A stretch of DNA of 64,000 bases from Otis tarda. Its lineage: Eukaryota; Chordata; Aves; Otidiformes; Otididae. The stretch is taken from the NCBI GenBank assembly GCA_026413225.1, contig CM048591.1, positions 36,301,803-36,365,802 of the forward strand, written 5' to 3'. Of this stretch, positions 20,942-33,000 are shown one piece after another (position 1 is the first letter of the stretch; every line of letters begins with the position of its first letter). The position numbers and the translations under genes were made by a program. Under the pieces are notes generated by a model. It worked only from the letters and a program-made list of their open reading frames with translations. It was not told where the DNA came from and did no database searches.

Positions 20942-23900
20942 GCTATTCGCCAGGAAATTCAGTGGCAGTATTTTCCACATGGTTCACTGAACTAAATGAC
21001 TAGGTAGAAAACTGACACCCTACAATTCCCTAGTTGAAGAAAAAGTTTCTAAAGCAGTTTAGTCCTTAAGAGATACCAGCAAATCCACCTGGGCACTCAG
21101 CCTTCAAATATAAATCCATGTTAAATAGGTCTTTATGGGTTCTGCTACTCAAGGAATTAATCGTTAATCATAACCAGTTTGTACAATTGAAGGCTAGAGG
21201 GGATAGTTATGTTTGTGCTGTCTGACCTGCTGCACCCCGACATGGGGTCAATTAAAGATCAGTTCCTGACAGAACCACTATGAAATGCTCTAGGTTGGTA
21301 AGAAAGAATTGTAATCTTTGTGAGGACAAAGGTTTAAAGCGAGAAGTCCTTACTGTCCTGTGTTGTTTTACATCTAGTTCTCTTATTGCTGTCCATCTCT
21401 GACGTGACCATTCACCAGGCCTTAGAAATATGTTATCTAAGGAAGACGTGTCAGTATGTTTCTGTCTGACCTCTTTCACTGGAGCTCATTACACCAGCAC
21501 AGCACGACAGCCCGAGTCAGAAAGAGCAGCCCTCATGATTAAAAAAGCATGTGTTTTTCTGTGTATAATGATATTGGTGTTATGGATGGTGGAGAGTTGT
21601 TGAAAAGATTTCTGCCTCTAACTCTTGAAAAATCCTTTTGTATGTTAACACTATATCCAGCTTTTAACATACTGCCATAAATAACCCTGGTGCTAACCAT
21701 AAAAAGAAGGGGTAGGGGAAAGAGGGCAAACAATAATATCTGGATGCCAGATGGCACCATCGTAGTGATGGGGTCGATTCAGTAAAAAACAAAACGAAAT
21801 TCCGGATATGCATCAGTTGAGGGGACAAAGCCCTGAGGAAACTGGATAGGGACAGAGCGGCCAGTGTGGCAGAGTCACCCAATATCTCTTTCTTAATTTT
21901 TAGTAAGTGTTTACATTTCCAAAGACACGTAAGCTATTTTATTTTCATTTTCCTTGTAAAATAGTTTCCTACATGATGATTGTACCTGATTCCCAGGTTA
22001 ATAAGTAAGTTTAAAACTTCCTACAAATGTTTTACTTTAAAAATAAAGCATATTATGATGATTGGCTTACAAAAAAAAAATATTGAGAACATACACAGAT
22101 ACTGTCAACTGCTAGGCTATTACTTGTCCACTTCAGTGTCATGCAGTGAAGAAGAAGAAGGAAGTTTAGGGAAACTTCTCCGTATTAAGATGCAATGGCA
22201 AAAAAAAGTTAAACTGTGTATGTGGTTGGTCGTAGAGAAGATCAGCAGTGCAGCAGCCTAACATTAGGTAACGATTTCTATCTATTCATTCAAGGAGCCC
22301 CTTTAGACAGTCACCACTACTTAGGATTTATGTGTAATACCTATTCAGGGTAGAAGCAGTTACCTTTCCCTGGGGAGAAAGGCAGTGGTGAATTTATGGA
22401 GAGAACCAACAGTACAGAATGGTTTGACACAAAGCTGAAGTAAAAGATCGTATTCAAACTAAACTAAAGAGAAACTATAGAGGGACAGATTGTAATCAGT
22501 CAATTGGAATAGGACCCATGCAGCTGGCTTTGCTGCCTTTACTCTTACAGATGGAGCCCTGAGATTTTATTGACTAGTGGTCATGACCTCTATTTCACTT
22601 CTCTGAACAATGGCACCAGCAACTACCCAGTGCTGTGTGTGAGCATCCTGTGGTGTTATCCACACCTTAAAGCCTATGGAAAGGTGGCCTCTCCTGGAGA
22701 AAAAGGACAGGTTTGCATTTCAGCTCAAGACAAGGAGTCTGGAAGTCTGAGCTCAGTTCCTGGTTCTATCACAGAAAATTTCTAAGCCTTTGAACAAGAC
22801 ACTGAGCATTTTTTTTCAGCAGTAGTATCTTGTTTTAGATGCATTAACAGATGGGTGTCTGTGCCTTCGAACACTGGCTCTTACTGATATGTGATGTTCT
22901 TAATCATTAATGCTAACAAAAAGATATTTGAAAACCTTTGTAACTTCCTGGTTTTAGAAAAATTCAGAACTATTGTGTATTTATATTATACATTCACATT
23001 ACATAAATGTTTGGTATCTAATGACAAGTCCTATATGGAGAATTTGTTTGCAGCATTTTCTTGGTTTTCCCCCTTTTTTTCTGCTTTCAAATCTTTTGAT
23101 CCTACCAATTCCCTCTTCAGCAACCAACAATTACATTAGAATTAAATTATACTCCCAAATGTATCACTTAAAAGTTAGAAATTGGGCCTAGAAAGCTATA
23201 TAATGTATAATTTCCTGAAGGTATTACAGCGTTTTCATTATGAGTTGCTGACTAGAGTAAAATAATATAATATGTGGCATTTATAGATCAAGCATTATTT
23301 CAGAAAGGATCCAGTCTGCTTTAATAATGTTCTTACTTCCTTTTTGTGTCCTCTCTCTATTGTTTCTATGTTTGTATGTGTGACATACATACTGTGTAAA
23401 TATTCTGAGTATCTGAAGTGTCTCTGCTTTTCTAAATGAGTAATTTTAATACTTTGCAAAGTATCCCCCCTTTTGGTTTGGAATACAGCAGCTCTTCAAC
23501 AAAGCAAATTTGCACAACAACTCACAGTGTTAAAAAAATAGAAGGAAGACAGCTTCTGATGAAGACCAGTGCCTTTTTTTTGTAACCTGATTAGGAGTCC
23601 TACCTCTTTGTTTGTCAGATCGAGAAGCTATACCTTTAAACTAATCAAAATATCTAAGTCACAGTGGCTGACGTGAACTGTTTAATATACGACAGGAGAT
23701 ATTCCATGTCAAAATAATAGAGAAAACAAGATGAGTGGCTCACCTGTACTGTTAAAGACTAGAATCTTTTCAAAATTAAGGATATAATCTTTCAAACAAG
23801 ACTGATCTTTTAAGATAAAGTGTGTCAGAGTAGGGAAATGAAATCGCTTTACGTCATTAGCTTCCCAGAGGCTTTGCTCCAGAAAGAAATCTTGCAGTGT

Positions 23901-25374
23901 TTGTAGAAGCACTGTAGACAGTTTCAAATGTTCCAATAATATATACACTCCATTTCTTTTCTTTCTATTACTTCCTGTCGTAGTGCTAGCAGTGGATATC
24001 AGGTTTATAACAAGATGTTATAAACACCCACAAAAAGGGTGTAAAGAAATGCACACTCTCTCCTCTAGGAGACCATGCTGTTCCAGTCAGGCATCCTGGT
24101 ATATACAAGCCTGAGAGGGTGTGGGGCATCAGGTTCCTTTCTTGGTTTTGGATTCTTTTTTTAACCCCAGAGTAAAGGGAAAGTCCTTTTGTCAACAAGA
24201 GAAAGGCAGTGGATGAAAAAGAAAAGGGCATAAGAATACTTTCAAACATGCTTATCACAAAACTCAGTTTCCTTTTTCTCCCTATCAGACTGTTATTGGG
24301 ATTCTCAAGGTGAGAAATTAGTTTCCTATACCCCCAAGTACCCCTAGATCATACAAGAGATGGACGTGTGTATTGCCTCTGGGCAAAGCTGTCCAAGTCT
24401 GGTGTGGCGTACCTAACTGAAGACCGAAAGAAGAGAAATACTGTCAGTGACAGCCATGTTTTAACCAAAAATGTGACCATTCTGTTCAATGTTACTTTGA
24501 GTAAAATGCTAAGCCAATTTTCAGCACTGATTTTTTTTTTTTAAGATGTTGAAGAAGTGGTGACAACACAGAAAAATTGAGAAATTATTCCATTGTTGAG
24601 TAAAACAAAACAAAAAAAAATGTTATTCCATCTATTTTGCCTGTCGTAATGATGGCTGCAAGGTGCTTTTATTAAAGTATGTGTGGACTTCCAGAGGTAA
24701 AAATTTGGAGCATGAAAGCGTTCCTAATCAGTGAGATAATAGCAACAGCGAGAGAAATCCAGAATAGAAATGAAACACTGTTTTCTTTTTTATTGAGAAG
24801 GGAAATGAAATGTGTTAGGGAAAAAAAAAAAGGCAGCTAGATAAATAGTGGATTGTTTAGCTTTTTTTTATGGCTTGAAATTAAGGCTTAAAAATGGTTA
24901 CCACAATACAGGAACAATAGCTGAAATTATTTTCCCTGTAACACTGCAACTAGCTGATAAGAGCAGCCTGTTCAGTACTTGTTGGTGACATAATTGTGAT
25001 ATTAACTAAGGCCAAGGTGATGCAGGCTGAATACTAGCAGAAAGTAGCTAGTGGGATCATGATGCACATTGGGAGACTGCAGGATGCCTTGCACTGAGAT
25101 GTTTTTTGATCACGGCAGCTGCTCTAAGCGTGTTTCTTTCTTCCTGCATATAAGGAGATGCTTCACACAAATACTTGAAAGCCTTTCTGCTGTTGCTATT
25201 GAGTTGTCAACAATACGTCATGGCTATTATGTGTATTTTGTGCCCTCATCATGCCCTATGATGAAGTGAAGCATTTTTTCTCACTAAACAGAATTTGGCC
25301 TGAACAGGACTATACTACTTTTGCTTGCCTGGCTGTTTGTGGATATAACTTTCCTTGCTCTGTTCCTCTCACAG

Positions 25375-25676
25375 GTTTATTCCTGAGGCTTGGTCTACCT
25401 GTAGTGTCACCTGTGGAGTGGGCAGCCAGGTGCGGCTTGTGAAATGTCAAGTGCTACTGTCTTTCTCTCAGTCTGTGGCTGACTTGCCCATCGATGAGTG
25501 TGAAGGTCCCAAACCCATCTCTCAGAGAGCCTGTTACAGCGGTCCCTGCAGTGGGGAAGCAACCGAATACACCCCAGAGGAAACTGAGCTGCTTTATGGC
25601 AGCCTGCAGGAGTTTGATGAGCTCTATGACTGGGAGTATGAGGGCTTTACGGAGTGTTCAGAGTCCTGTGGAGGAG
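25375..25676 (+). CDS. ADAMTSL1: ADAMTSL1 exon: TSR5 and start of TSR6
   Basis: A 302-nt exon, entry phase 2, exit phase 1, 100 full codons. It starts FIPEAWSTCSVTCGVG, a TSR with WxxC and the CSVTCG O-fucosylation motif, and passes through DECEGPKPISQRACYSGPCSG. An acidic linker follows (ETELLYGSLQEFDELYDWEY), then the next TSR begins EGFTECSESCGG, where Phe replaces the usual Trp in the WxxC position; the human protein also has Phe there (from memory). The donor GAG|GTAAGT lies inside the CGGG motif. Residues SFSQSVADLPIDECEGPKP separate ADAMTSL1 from ADAMTSL3. Confidence 0.97.
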
Positions 25677-28600
25677 GTAAGTGCAAAATGTTTTTGTGCT
25701 GCGTTTGCTTTCCCTCTTCAAGTGTGTGCTTTGCAGTTAACACCCATGGACGTGCTGCTTTGCTACAGCTATTTGGAATCATAGAATCATTTATGTTGGA
25801 GAAGAACTTTAAGATCATTGAGTCCAGCTGTAAGATCATTGAATCCAACCGTATCTGAAAAGGCATGGATGAAAATTGTGAAAAAAAGCCATATGGACAA
25901 TGTATTTTAGCTCAGGACTTTCAGGCTGCATGCTCAGGCTGTCAACAAGAGTGATCAATGTATCACATATTTCTGTTTCCTTGTATCAGCTGATCACTCA
26001 AAAGGCACTCACGCCAAAAAGTTGAATGTTAGAGTGGTCTGGTGATACAGGCTAAGAATCATGTGTCATTTTTAGTTTTTATCTCTTGGTTTATACTGTT
26101 TAAGTATAAACATGTGGAAGTAAGTTGTCTTTCCATAGCAGATATACTAAATTATTGATATTTTAAGGACTCAGCCGGTTCCCTAATTCCTGTCACTAAG
26201 TGACATTAGCTCTGATCCCAGTGCAGAAGAAAACATACGGTAGAAAAAGCACTAATGGTGTGATTGTCTGAAGCGAGCAGGCTTGGGACTTGGAGTTTCT
26301 CAAAGTTAATCAAGACCCCAAGTTCCACATGTTGTAGACAATTAAGGCACAGTTCTCTGATATCCTTTTCTCCCATCATTTTCTCTAGCTAGTTCTTAGA
26401 AATATGTCCACTCCAGTATTTTTTTAATTAACCTTAGACTTCTCAGCTGCTGTCTTTTTATATTACAAGTTTCAGGCTATTTAAAAAAGGATTCCTATAG
26501 ATAAATACAGAATAGATACTGTAGAACTGAAAACCACTCAGCACTTTATGAATGGTTAATCGTGTGATTTGTACAGATTCACCAGTAATCAGTTACAAAC
26601 GAAGTTAATAGAAAATAATGCAACGGTTTTCCATGCTTACTTTTACCTTGCTAATGGTAGTCAGTGTTTAGAGCAGTTCACAGAGAGTTGTGAGACCATT
26701 GCCGCTATTGCTTTGTTTCCTGCATTAAATATATGTCAGTAGTGTATGTTAAGTGGTGATGAACATTGACTTTATAGGAGTATCTGTCATACTTTGAGGC
26801 TACAAGCAAGCAATACCAATTTGTCACACTTAAGCTGTGAATGCTAAAATCTGAAGAGCATCTAGAAATATACTCTTGAAGTAATTTCTTTGAATATAGT
26901 GACTATGTGTGTATTTTTCAAATGTAATTCACAGAGGCTGATATGACAGAGACATTTTGCTTTATAAATTTAATCACTTTCAATTGTCAGCAAAAACTGT
27001 TAGCCAAGATTTCTTTTTGTCTGACGTCAACTCCAAATTTTCCAGATTAGCAGATGCTAAGTCAGATACTTTTGTAGCCGTAGGTGCAAGACCAGTCAAA
27101 CTAATTTTATTGGGTTTTAAGTCTCAAGAGAAGAAATTGGATAGATGCAGAAGTAACCTTTCACCTCCCAGAAGTAGCAACCAGAAGGAATTAGTTAGTC
27201 ATTTAGTCTGCTGTTAGGGGCTGCATTTCCCAGAGCTGTCATCAAATATCATGTAACAATTATTCTATTCTGGTAGATATAAACACAGAAAATCTCATTT
27301 GATGGTATTTTGAAAGTGAACTTAAACTGCCTAGATTCATGTCCCACCCTTGCACCCTTTTATACTGTAATTTCCTATTCAGAAATTATTTCTTTTTTTT
27401 TTTTTCAGGGAAAGCCATTTTAAAGCAGACAGCTTTTTGTTCTGGTAATATTGTGCAGTAAATAATGTTTAGAATTCAGTTACTTAGCAAATAAACTTCC
27501 TGAAGTTCATATACTTTTTCAAATTATCTCTATACTGTGGGACTTCTGACAAATAATCAAAGGTCTTTATATTCTCTAAACGTTCAAAGATCAGTCTTTG
27601 TTTTAAAGCTTACATAACCATTTGCTGCATTGAACTATTAAAAACAGAGGGACAGATGCTGTCAGTATGCTGAGACACACTCATTGCGAGATTCCACAAG
27701 TTGAACTGATTCTGAGCACATTTGTTTGCTGATGGAGCAAGCCAGATTTTTTTTTTTTGTTTTTCAGTTGCTGGCACAAGCTATTAGAGCCAGAAACTTA
27801 TGTCAATAGTCTAGCAGTCACAGACTGGTTGAATTCAGGCAGAAGCCTTTTTCTTTAATACTCGTGCTGTCAGGCAAAATTACTGGTCCTACTGGTGCCT
27901 TTAAAAGGTAAAAAGTTGTAAGAATCTCTGAAAGGAAATTACAATGATCAGAGCAGCATGCTGGTAGCATAGACTAAAATTATTGAAAATACAATCACAG
28001 ATTACTTTGGTGGCAGGAATAAACATAGGGAATAAATTCACTGGGAGGTTTGGGGTAGGCTGAATACTGAAAAGTGAAGAGCAGTAGTATCAGAGCCTGG
28101 CCATATGAATTTGATAAAACAAAACCGTCAGTCTAAGAAACAGAGAAAATAACTGAATTCAAGACCTCACAGTCAATAACTTTTGGATAGTCAGCACTGA
28201 AACACACAATGTGTATTAACGTAATGAAAATCATTGGTCAAGAGCTCATTGGTGACACACTTCTAAGAGGAGAAATTAAAGCTTCGGAAGTACATTCAGT
28301 TTACAAAGTTTTGATCTGTAAAGAAAAGCGTCTGGCATATCCAGATGGCAAGTGAGCTATATCGCTAGCAAACTGAATGATGTCACCAGCATGTGGCAGG
28401 ACTCAGTGGTTTCCTTCCACAAAGTTAAAAAAAAAGTACTTTTCCGGTTTCCATACCTCTGGATTAGCAGTCTTTCTCTCCTGGCTGCATCAGATTTGCC
28501 TTGCTGTCAGGTCTGCATAAGTGATCAGTGCAAAGCAGAGACCAGTAACTTGAATACAGTGCCATTTCCCATCAGGTAGAGAACCAGCTCTGTTCTGCAG

Positions 28601-29871
28601 CCAGGAGCAGTCTGTCCTGGGGAATCCATATGCCTCTCTTTACTGTACAGAATATGATAACATGCTCAACAGAGAAATGATTGAGCTGGAAATATACTGA
28701 GCATGACAGGGTAGAGAACATATTGGTTACGTAAAGAAATTTCATTGGTTTCCTTTCCTAGAAATAAATCACTGCCATTTGCTTTATTCTTTCAATGTCC
28801 TTTTTACAGTTTTTTAAAGTCTTTTGGGAGATTACTTGAATAGCAAAATGGCTTGAAAATATGGGGCCACCTTGTAAAGAAGTAAACCCACAACAATACT
28901 GGTCAACTTCAGGGACTTTGGTAACTTCAATGTTGATGTCCATGTCCAAAAATGTCAAATTTCTTTCTTCTCTTCGGCACCTTGAGTGCAGTGGAGACAC
29001 TACCTATCCTTGAGTCATAGGCATGCCCTGAATAAGCTTTCACACATAGGAGCCAATAAATTGCTCAACATGCCGCTTTGCTGTGGTCCTCTCCTCAGCC
29101 TGTACTGAGAATGAGGGGAATGAATCTGTGAGTAATTTCAGGAGTGCAAGGACTACAATGAGCTGCAAGCACTTTGGTCCTGTCGAATAATATGATATCA
29201 TTATTTGCCTAATGATGTGTACTCTGGCATTGGAAACATCAAAAGGTGTAGTCAGTTCTGTGAAACTGCTCTTGAAGCTGTTCAAGCTCTTCCAACACTG
29301 TATTTTTTTTTAACACTGGTGTCTTCAAAAGGTTGTGAGATATTTTGGAAAACTAATTGTTTTTAGAAGATAATGTAATTGTTATGAGTTCGGCTAATCT
29401 TTTCCTAACTCAGAAAGTAGAGATGAATGTAAAAAGCATACTTCCACTTTGCTTGAAGCACTGTGGATTAGATTTTTAGGAATTTCAGGCCGATTATTAT
29501 CCTCAGACCCCCTGGGGAAGAAGCAGATTTTCTGTAACTAAAAGTACTCTTTTCTATGGCATGTAGTGTTGGAATACCTGATTTTGTAGCTTTCTAACCT
29601 TGTGATCCAAAATATTCCTGCCTTACCCACAGGAAAAGTGAGACAACGACAGGCAGAGCGCTTGGAAGTGGACAACAAACACCTTGCCATGGTGTGGGAA
29701 GCAGCCTTCTCCCTCTCTGTAGCTGGGGCTGGCAGCCCCAGGTGTGAGGCTGTGCTTCCCCATACACAGCACCCCCAGAGCAGCCCCACTGGCTCCACTG
29801 GGCCCGTCTCTGCCCTCGGCTCCCCCTCTGGGTAGAGAGAGCTGGCTGTGACCATGCGTTTTTGTGTGCAG
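25677..29871 (+). other. ADAMTSL1: Intron (4.2 kb)
   Basis: Phase-1 intron, donor GTAAGT, acceptor TTTGTGTGCAG. A short CR1 tail lies 100 bp inside it (25777-25855). The last 250 bases (about 29620-29870) are notably GC-richer than the rest. Nothing else is identifiable. Confidence 0.85.
25777..25855 (-). mobile_element. CR1 LINE 3' tail fragment, with internal 21-bp duplication
   Basis: AATCATAGAATCATTTATGTT, then GAGAAGAACTTTAAGATCATT and GAGTCCA, resembles the reverse-complemented 3' end of a CR1 subfamily different from the other copies here. A 21-bp unit is tandemly duplicated: 25811-25831 and 25832-25852, differing at three positions. About 80 bp, no coding sequence. Confidence 0.82.
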
Positions 29872-30001
29872 GTGTCCAGGAGGCTGTGGTGACCTGCCTG
29901 AACAAACAGACCAGGGAGACTGTGGACGAGACACTGTGTGTAAGCAGCCGCCGTCCTCCACAGCTGCTGAAAGCCTGTAGCCTGGACCCCTGCCCCCCAA
30001 G
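29872..30001 (+). CDS. ADAMTSL1: ADAMTSL1 exon: remainder of TSR6
   Basis: A 130-nt exon, entry phase 1, exit phase 2. It completes Gly and reads VQEAVVTCLNKQTRETVDE, then TLCVSSRRPPQLLKACSLD and PCPP, plus two bases of Arg. The cysteines TC, LC, AC and PC finish the TSR begun in the previous exon. The acceptor is GTGCAG|GT and the donor AAG|GTAGGC. Confidence 0.96.
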
Positions 30002-33000
30002 GTAGGCTTCTTACATCTTATCATCAAGCATACATTTTTTTTCCAGATTTAAAGATATGTGATCACTGATGAAGTTGAGAAACTGGTCTTCAAGCTCCTC
30101 ATAACTCTGAGATGTTCAGGGCCAGGGATGCTTGAAGTACAGGAGTAAAACATGCAGGTGAGAGCCTGAGATGGCTCCCCAGGTTGCAGTCCCACAGACT
30201 CAACTGTCTGGGCCCAGCAGATCTGTGTCACTCCCTCGGGACTCCTTTGAACTGACATGAAGTGAGCAGAGGTGACATAACTGAGTAAAACTCTGCTGCT
30301 GTGTAAGGTAGCATATTGGCGCAGACAGGTCGGTGTTGTTATCACAGGTGAGGATACCTGGGCCAGGGCTCTTCTGTCTTGTCCAGACATCGTTTAATGG
30401 ATTTTGAGGAATCTGTGACAAAAGCAAAATAAATACACAAATGTGGGTGATCGTAGTCCAGTATGTTGCCCAGAACCATTTGAACACTAGCAATGTGGAA
30501 AAAAAAAAAAATTAAATATGTTGTGACCCCAGACTCAATGGCTTTTCAATCTGGAGGCAAGTGCTGCCTCACACATGCTCTTTCACAGACTGCAGGGGCT
30601 TACGGCCTCTCCGCACCACAGTCGTATTGGCTGGGAAGTGCAAAGCTGTGCTGAAACCAAAGGGCAAACTTCAGACTCCTTGCCTGTTCAGGTCCTGCAG
30701 GCAGACAGTTTATGCATTGGCTTAACTTTACGCAGAGTTGTGTCAAGTTTAAGGAGACTTCTCCAGCCTCCCCTCTCACAAAAGGTTTTGCAGAACCTGT
30801 TCCTCCCTGGCCTCAGGCAGCTTCCACAATCCTGACACTAAAAATAACAGATCTCTGTCTGCCGATTCACATCTATACCATCTATGACAGAAAATAGCTG
30901 TCGTGAGGTTCCTGTGGTTTATTTAAATAGACCTGGGCCTGTCAGGTCTTCAAGATGTACTGCATACATACTGTCTTTATTCCCAACTGCACCCAGGTGC
31001 ATTTACTCTCTTCTGGTAGCATGGCAGATTTGAAATACATTGATTTATAACTTTGGACTATTTAAAACACTCAGTGTTGTCCAGATGGTAGACAGTGTAT
31101 ATTGGTAAGTGTATGTATGCCTTATATGACAACAGACTATACAGAGAATATATCATTTTGAATATTAGTAGATTTGGGGTACACACAGAAGGTTCATATT
31201 AAAAATAAAATACGGTATCAAATATGGCCAGCATCCAAGAATCATAAGGACAGAAATAACAGTTTGATTGGATGATCAGGATTTTGAGTCTGTGACAAGC
31301 AGAACCAAATAGGCTGACACATTTCACCAAAGCGTTACAAGAATTGGTTATGAGGATATTCGATGCCTTTGTTAAACTGTCTGTGTTGCTGGCAATAACA
31401 CACAAATCTTATATCAATGCTTGTAAAGAACTCTGTAGGTGGAAATCTCACTGTAATTGACAGGTAGGAGCATCACTGGAGCTGGGAGTGCGTGGTAGGA
31501 TATTGATAACCCATTGATTCTGACATGGAAAATAAATATTCACTGGTTAAGGAAAAATAAAGCACACTCATGTAGGCCAGTTCTGTTACAAAAGTAGTCT
31601 GAGAAGTTGGATTAATACTGGTTTTAATTGGTTTGTGCAATAATTCATACCACTGTGGTAACCTTGCTACCAGTGCGGAGCTAGTTTAAAGCAACCTTGG
31701 CACATAGTTCACCCTACGGATTACAAGATGATCGTATTGTAGGTGAGAATCAGGCCGTTAAGTACAGGGGAAAGGGGGGAGACTAAAAAGCTTTCATCCA
31801 CCCGTAAGACTGCAATTGAGAAAAGGGGAAATGACTCCCTTCCCTGTATATACATCTCCTCTTCCTCCAGCCCTCTCAGTCTGGAGGAAATTGCCTGTCT
31901 GCAGAGATTTAAGTGGTACAAGATGAAGAACAGCACGTGTTCTCCAGAATGGCTCCTCTGGTAAGAGCAAGGAGCCTTAAAACTCAAGGCTGCAGACAGC
32001 AGGCAGCGTGGCTAATGGAAAGAGAGGAAAGAAGGAAAGCTGACCTGTCTCCCAGGCAGGCTGTGACAGGATAACTTCCTTATTTCCGGCAAGCTTCTGA
32101 AGTGCTATGTCTACTAATACCATTGTAAACTTATTGTATATACTGTACAAAGATTATTGCTTTATAATCATTCATTGCAACAGTCTTAAGACTTCCAAAG
32201 AGAACAAATGAAAAATAAGAAGGAAAAAAAAAAAGGTTTTAAAGTTTCTTCTTCATTTTAATCATAAGATACCTCCGGATTCTAGTTCAAGAAATCTTGG
32301 TCCAGGAATCAGATGGAAATTTAGGCTAAAATCCCTTCCTTATGAAAGCTGGTGAAGGCATTGCTACTGACTGACAAGTCCAAAACTTGTAATATACTGT
32401 GTCTGTGAATTTAGATCTCTGTTACAGAAGTTCCCAAAGTGCGATCTGTGAACCATTGATACTTCCCAGAGCTTTTGCTGACGGCTTATAGAGAGAGCTG
32501 GCTGGTCTCATAGTGTTGGCTCTTCGCTCTGTTTTCCAGCTACTGAAGTGCATTAACAGAAGCTAAAAATATAAAAAACTCTTTCCTAAAATGACCTTGA
32601 TGTGTAAGTGACTGTTGGAGCATGCAGTTGTGGTGGGTAGAGGAGGCAGTCTGCTAAAAAGGCAACTCAGACAGTGACAGATATCTCAGTTCAGTACACA
32701 AGTGAATGTTGTCCACAGCGTGAAGAAAAAGCTGAGAAGTCTTGCCCAAGAGAACAAAAATTCCCTCCTACTGTATTTAGAGAAATTATTCCAGTGATGT
32801 TTCTTGAACCGAAACAGCTCAGTATGCTTAGAATTTAATGGATATGTCTAGAATTTAATACAGTTCAAGATCTTGTTTAGCTTAAGAGGGAGAACGTTTG
32901 AAAATTAGAACTGCCAAGCTTAATGTTGCTTCTGCTGCAGGCACTTTTGGTTACATGTATCATTCTCTATAGCCTATTAAATGGTTAGTCATGTAGGCCT

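Larger units (their letters stand above)
16659..25374 (+). other. ADAMTSL1: Intron (8.7 kb)
   Basis: Phase-2 intron with strong donor GTAAGT and acceptor CTCTCACAG. No transposon is visible by eye. It contains candidate polyadenylation signals (17082-17087, 17372-17381), a TA/CA microsatellite (18181-18282), an 11-bp hairpin (18386-18412), an 18-bp hairpin (20879-20941), and an AT-rich block at about 17930-18160 dense in TAAT and ATTA words that could be a conserved noncoding element. ORFs on either strand are short and unrecognised. Confidence 0.85.

Noticed and set aside
29602..30027. Overlapping + and - open frames in the GC-rich end of an intron, up to 134 codons
   Set aside because: They are explained by low stop density in GC-rich sequence and by the shadow of the real exon at 29872-30001.
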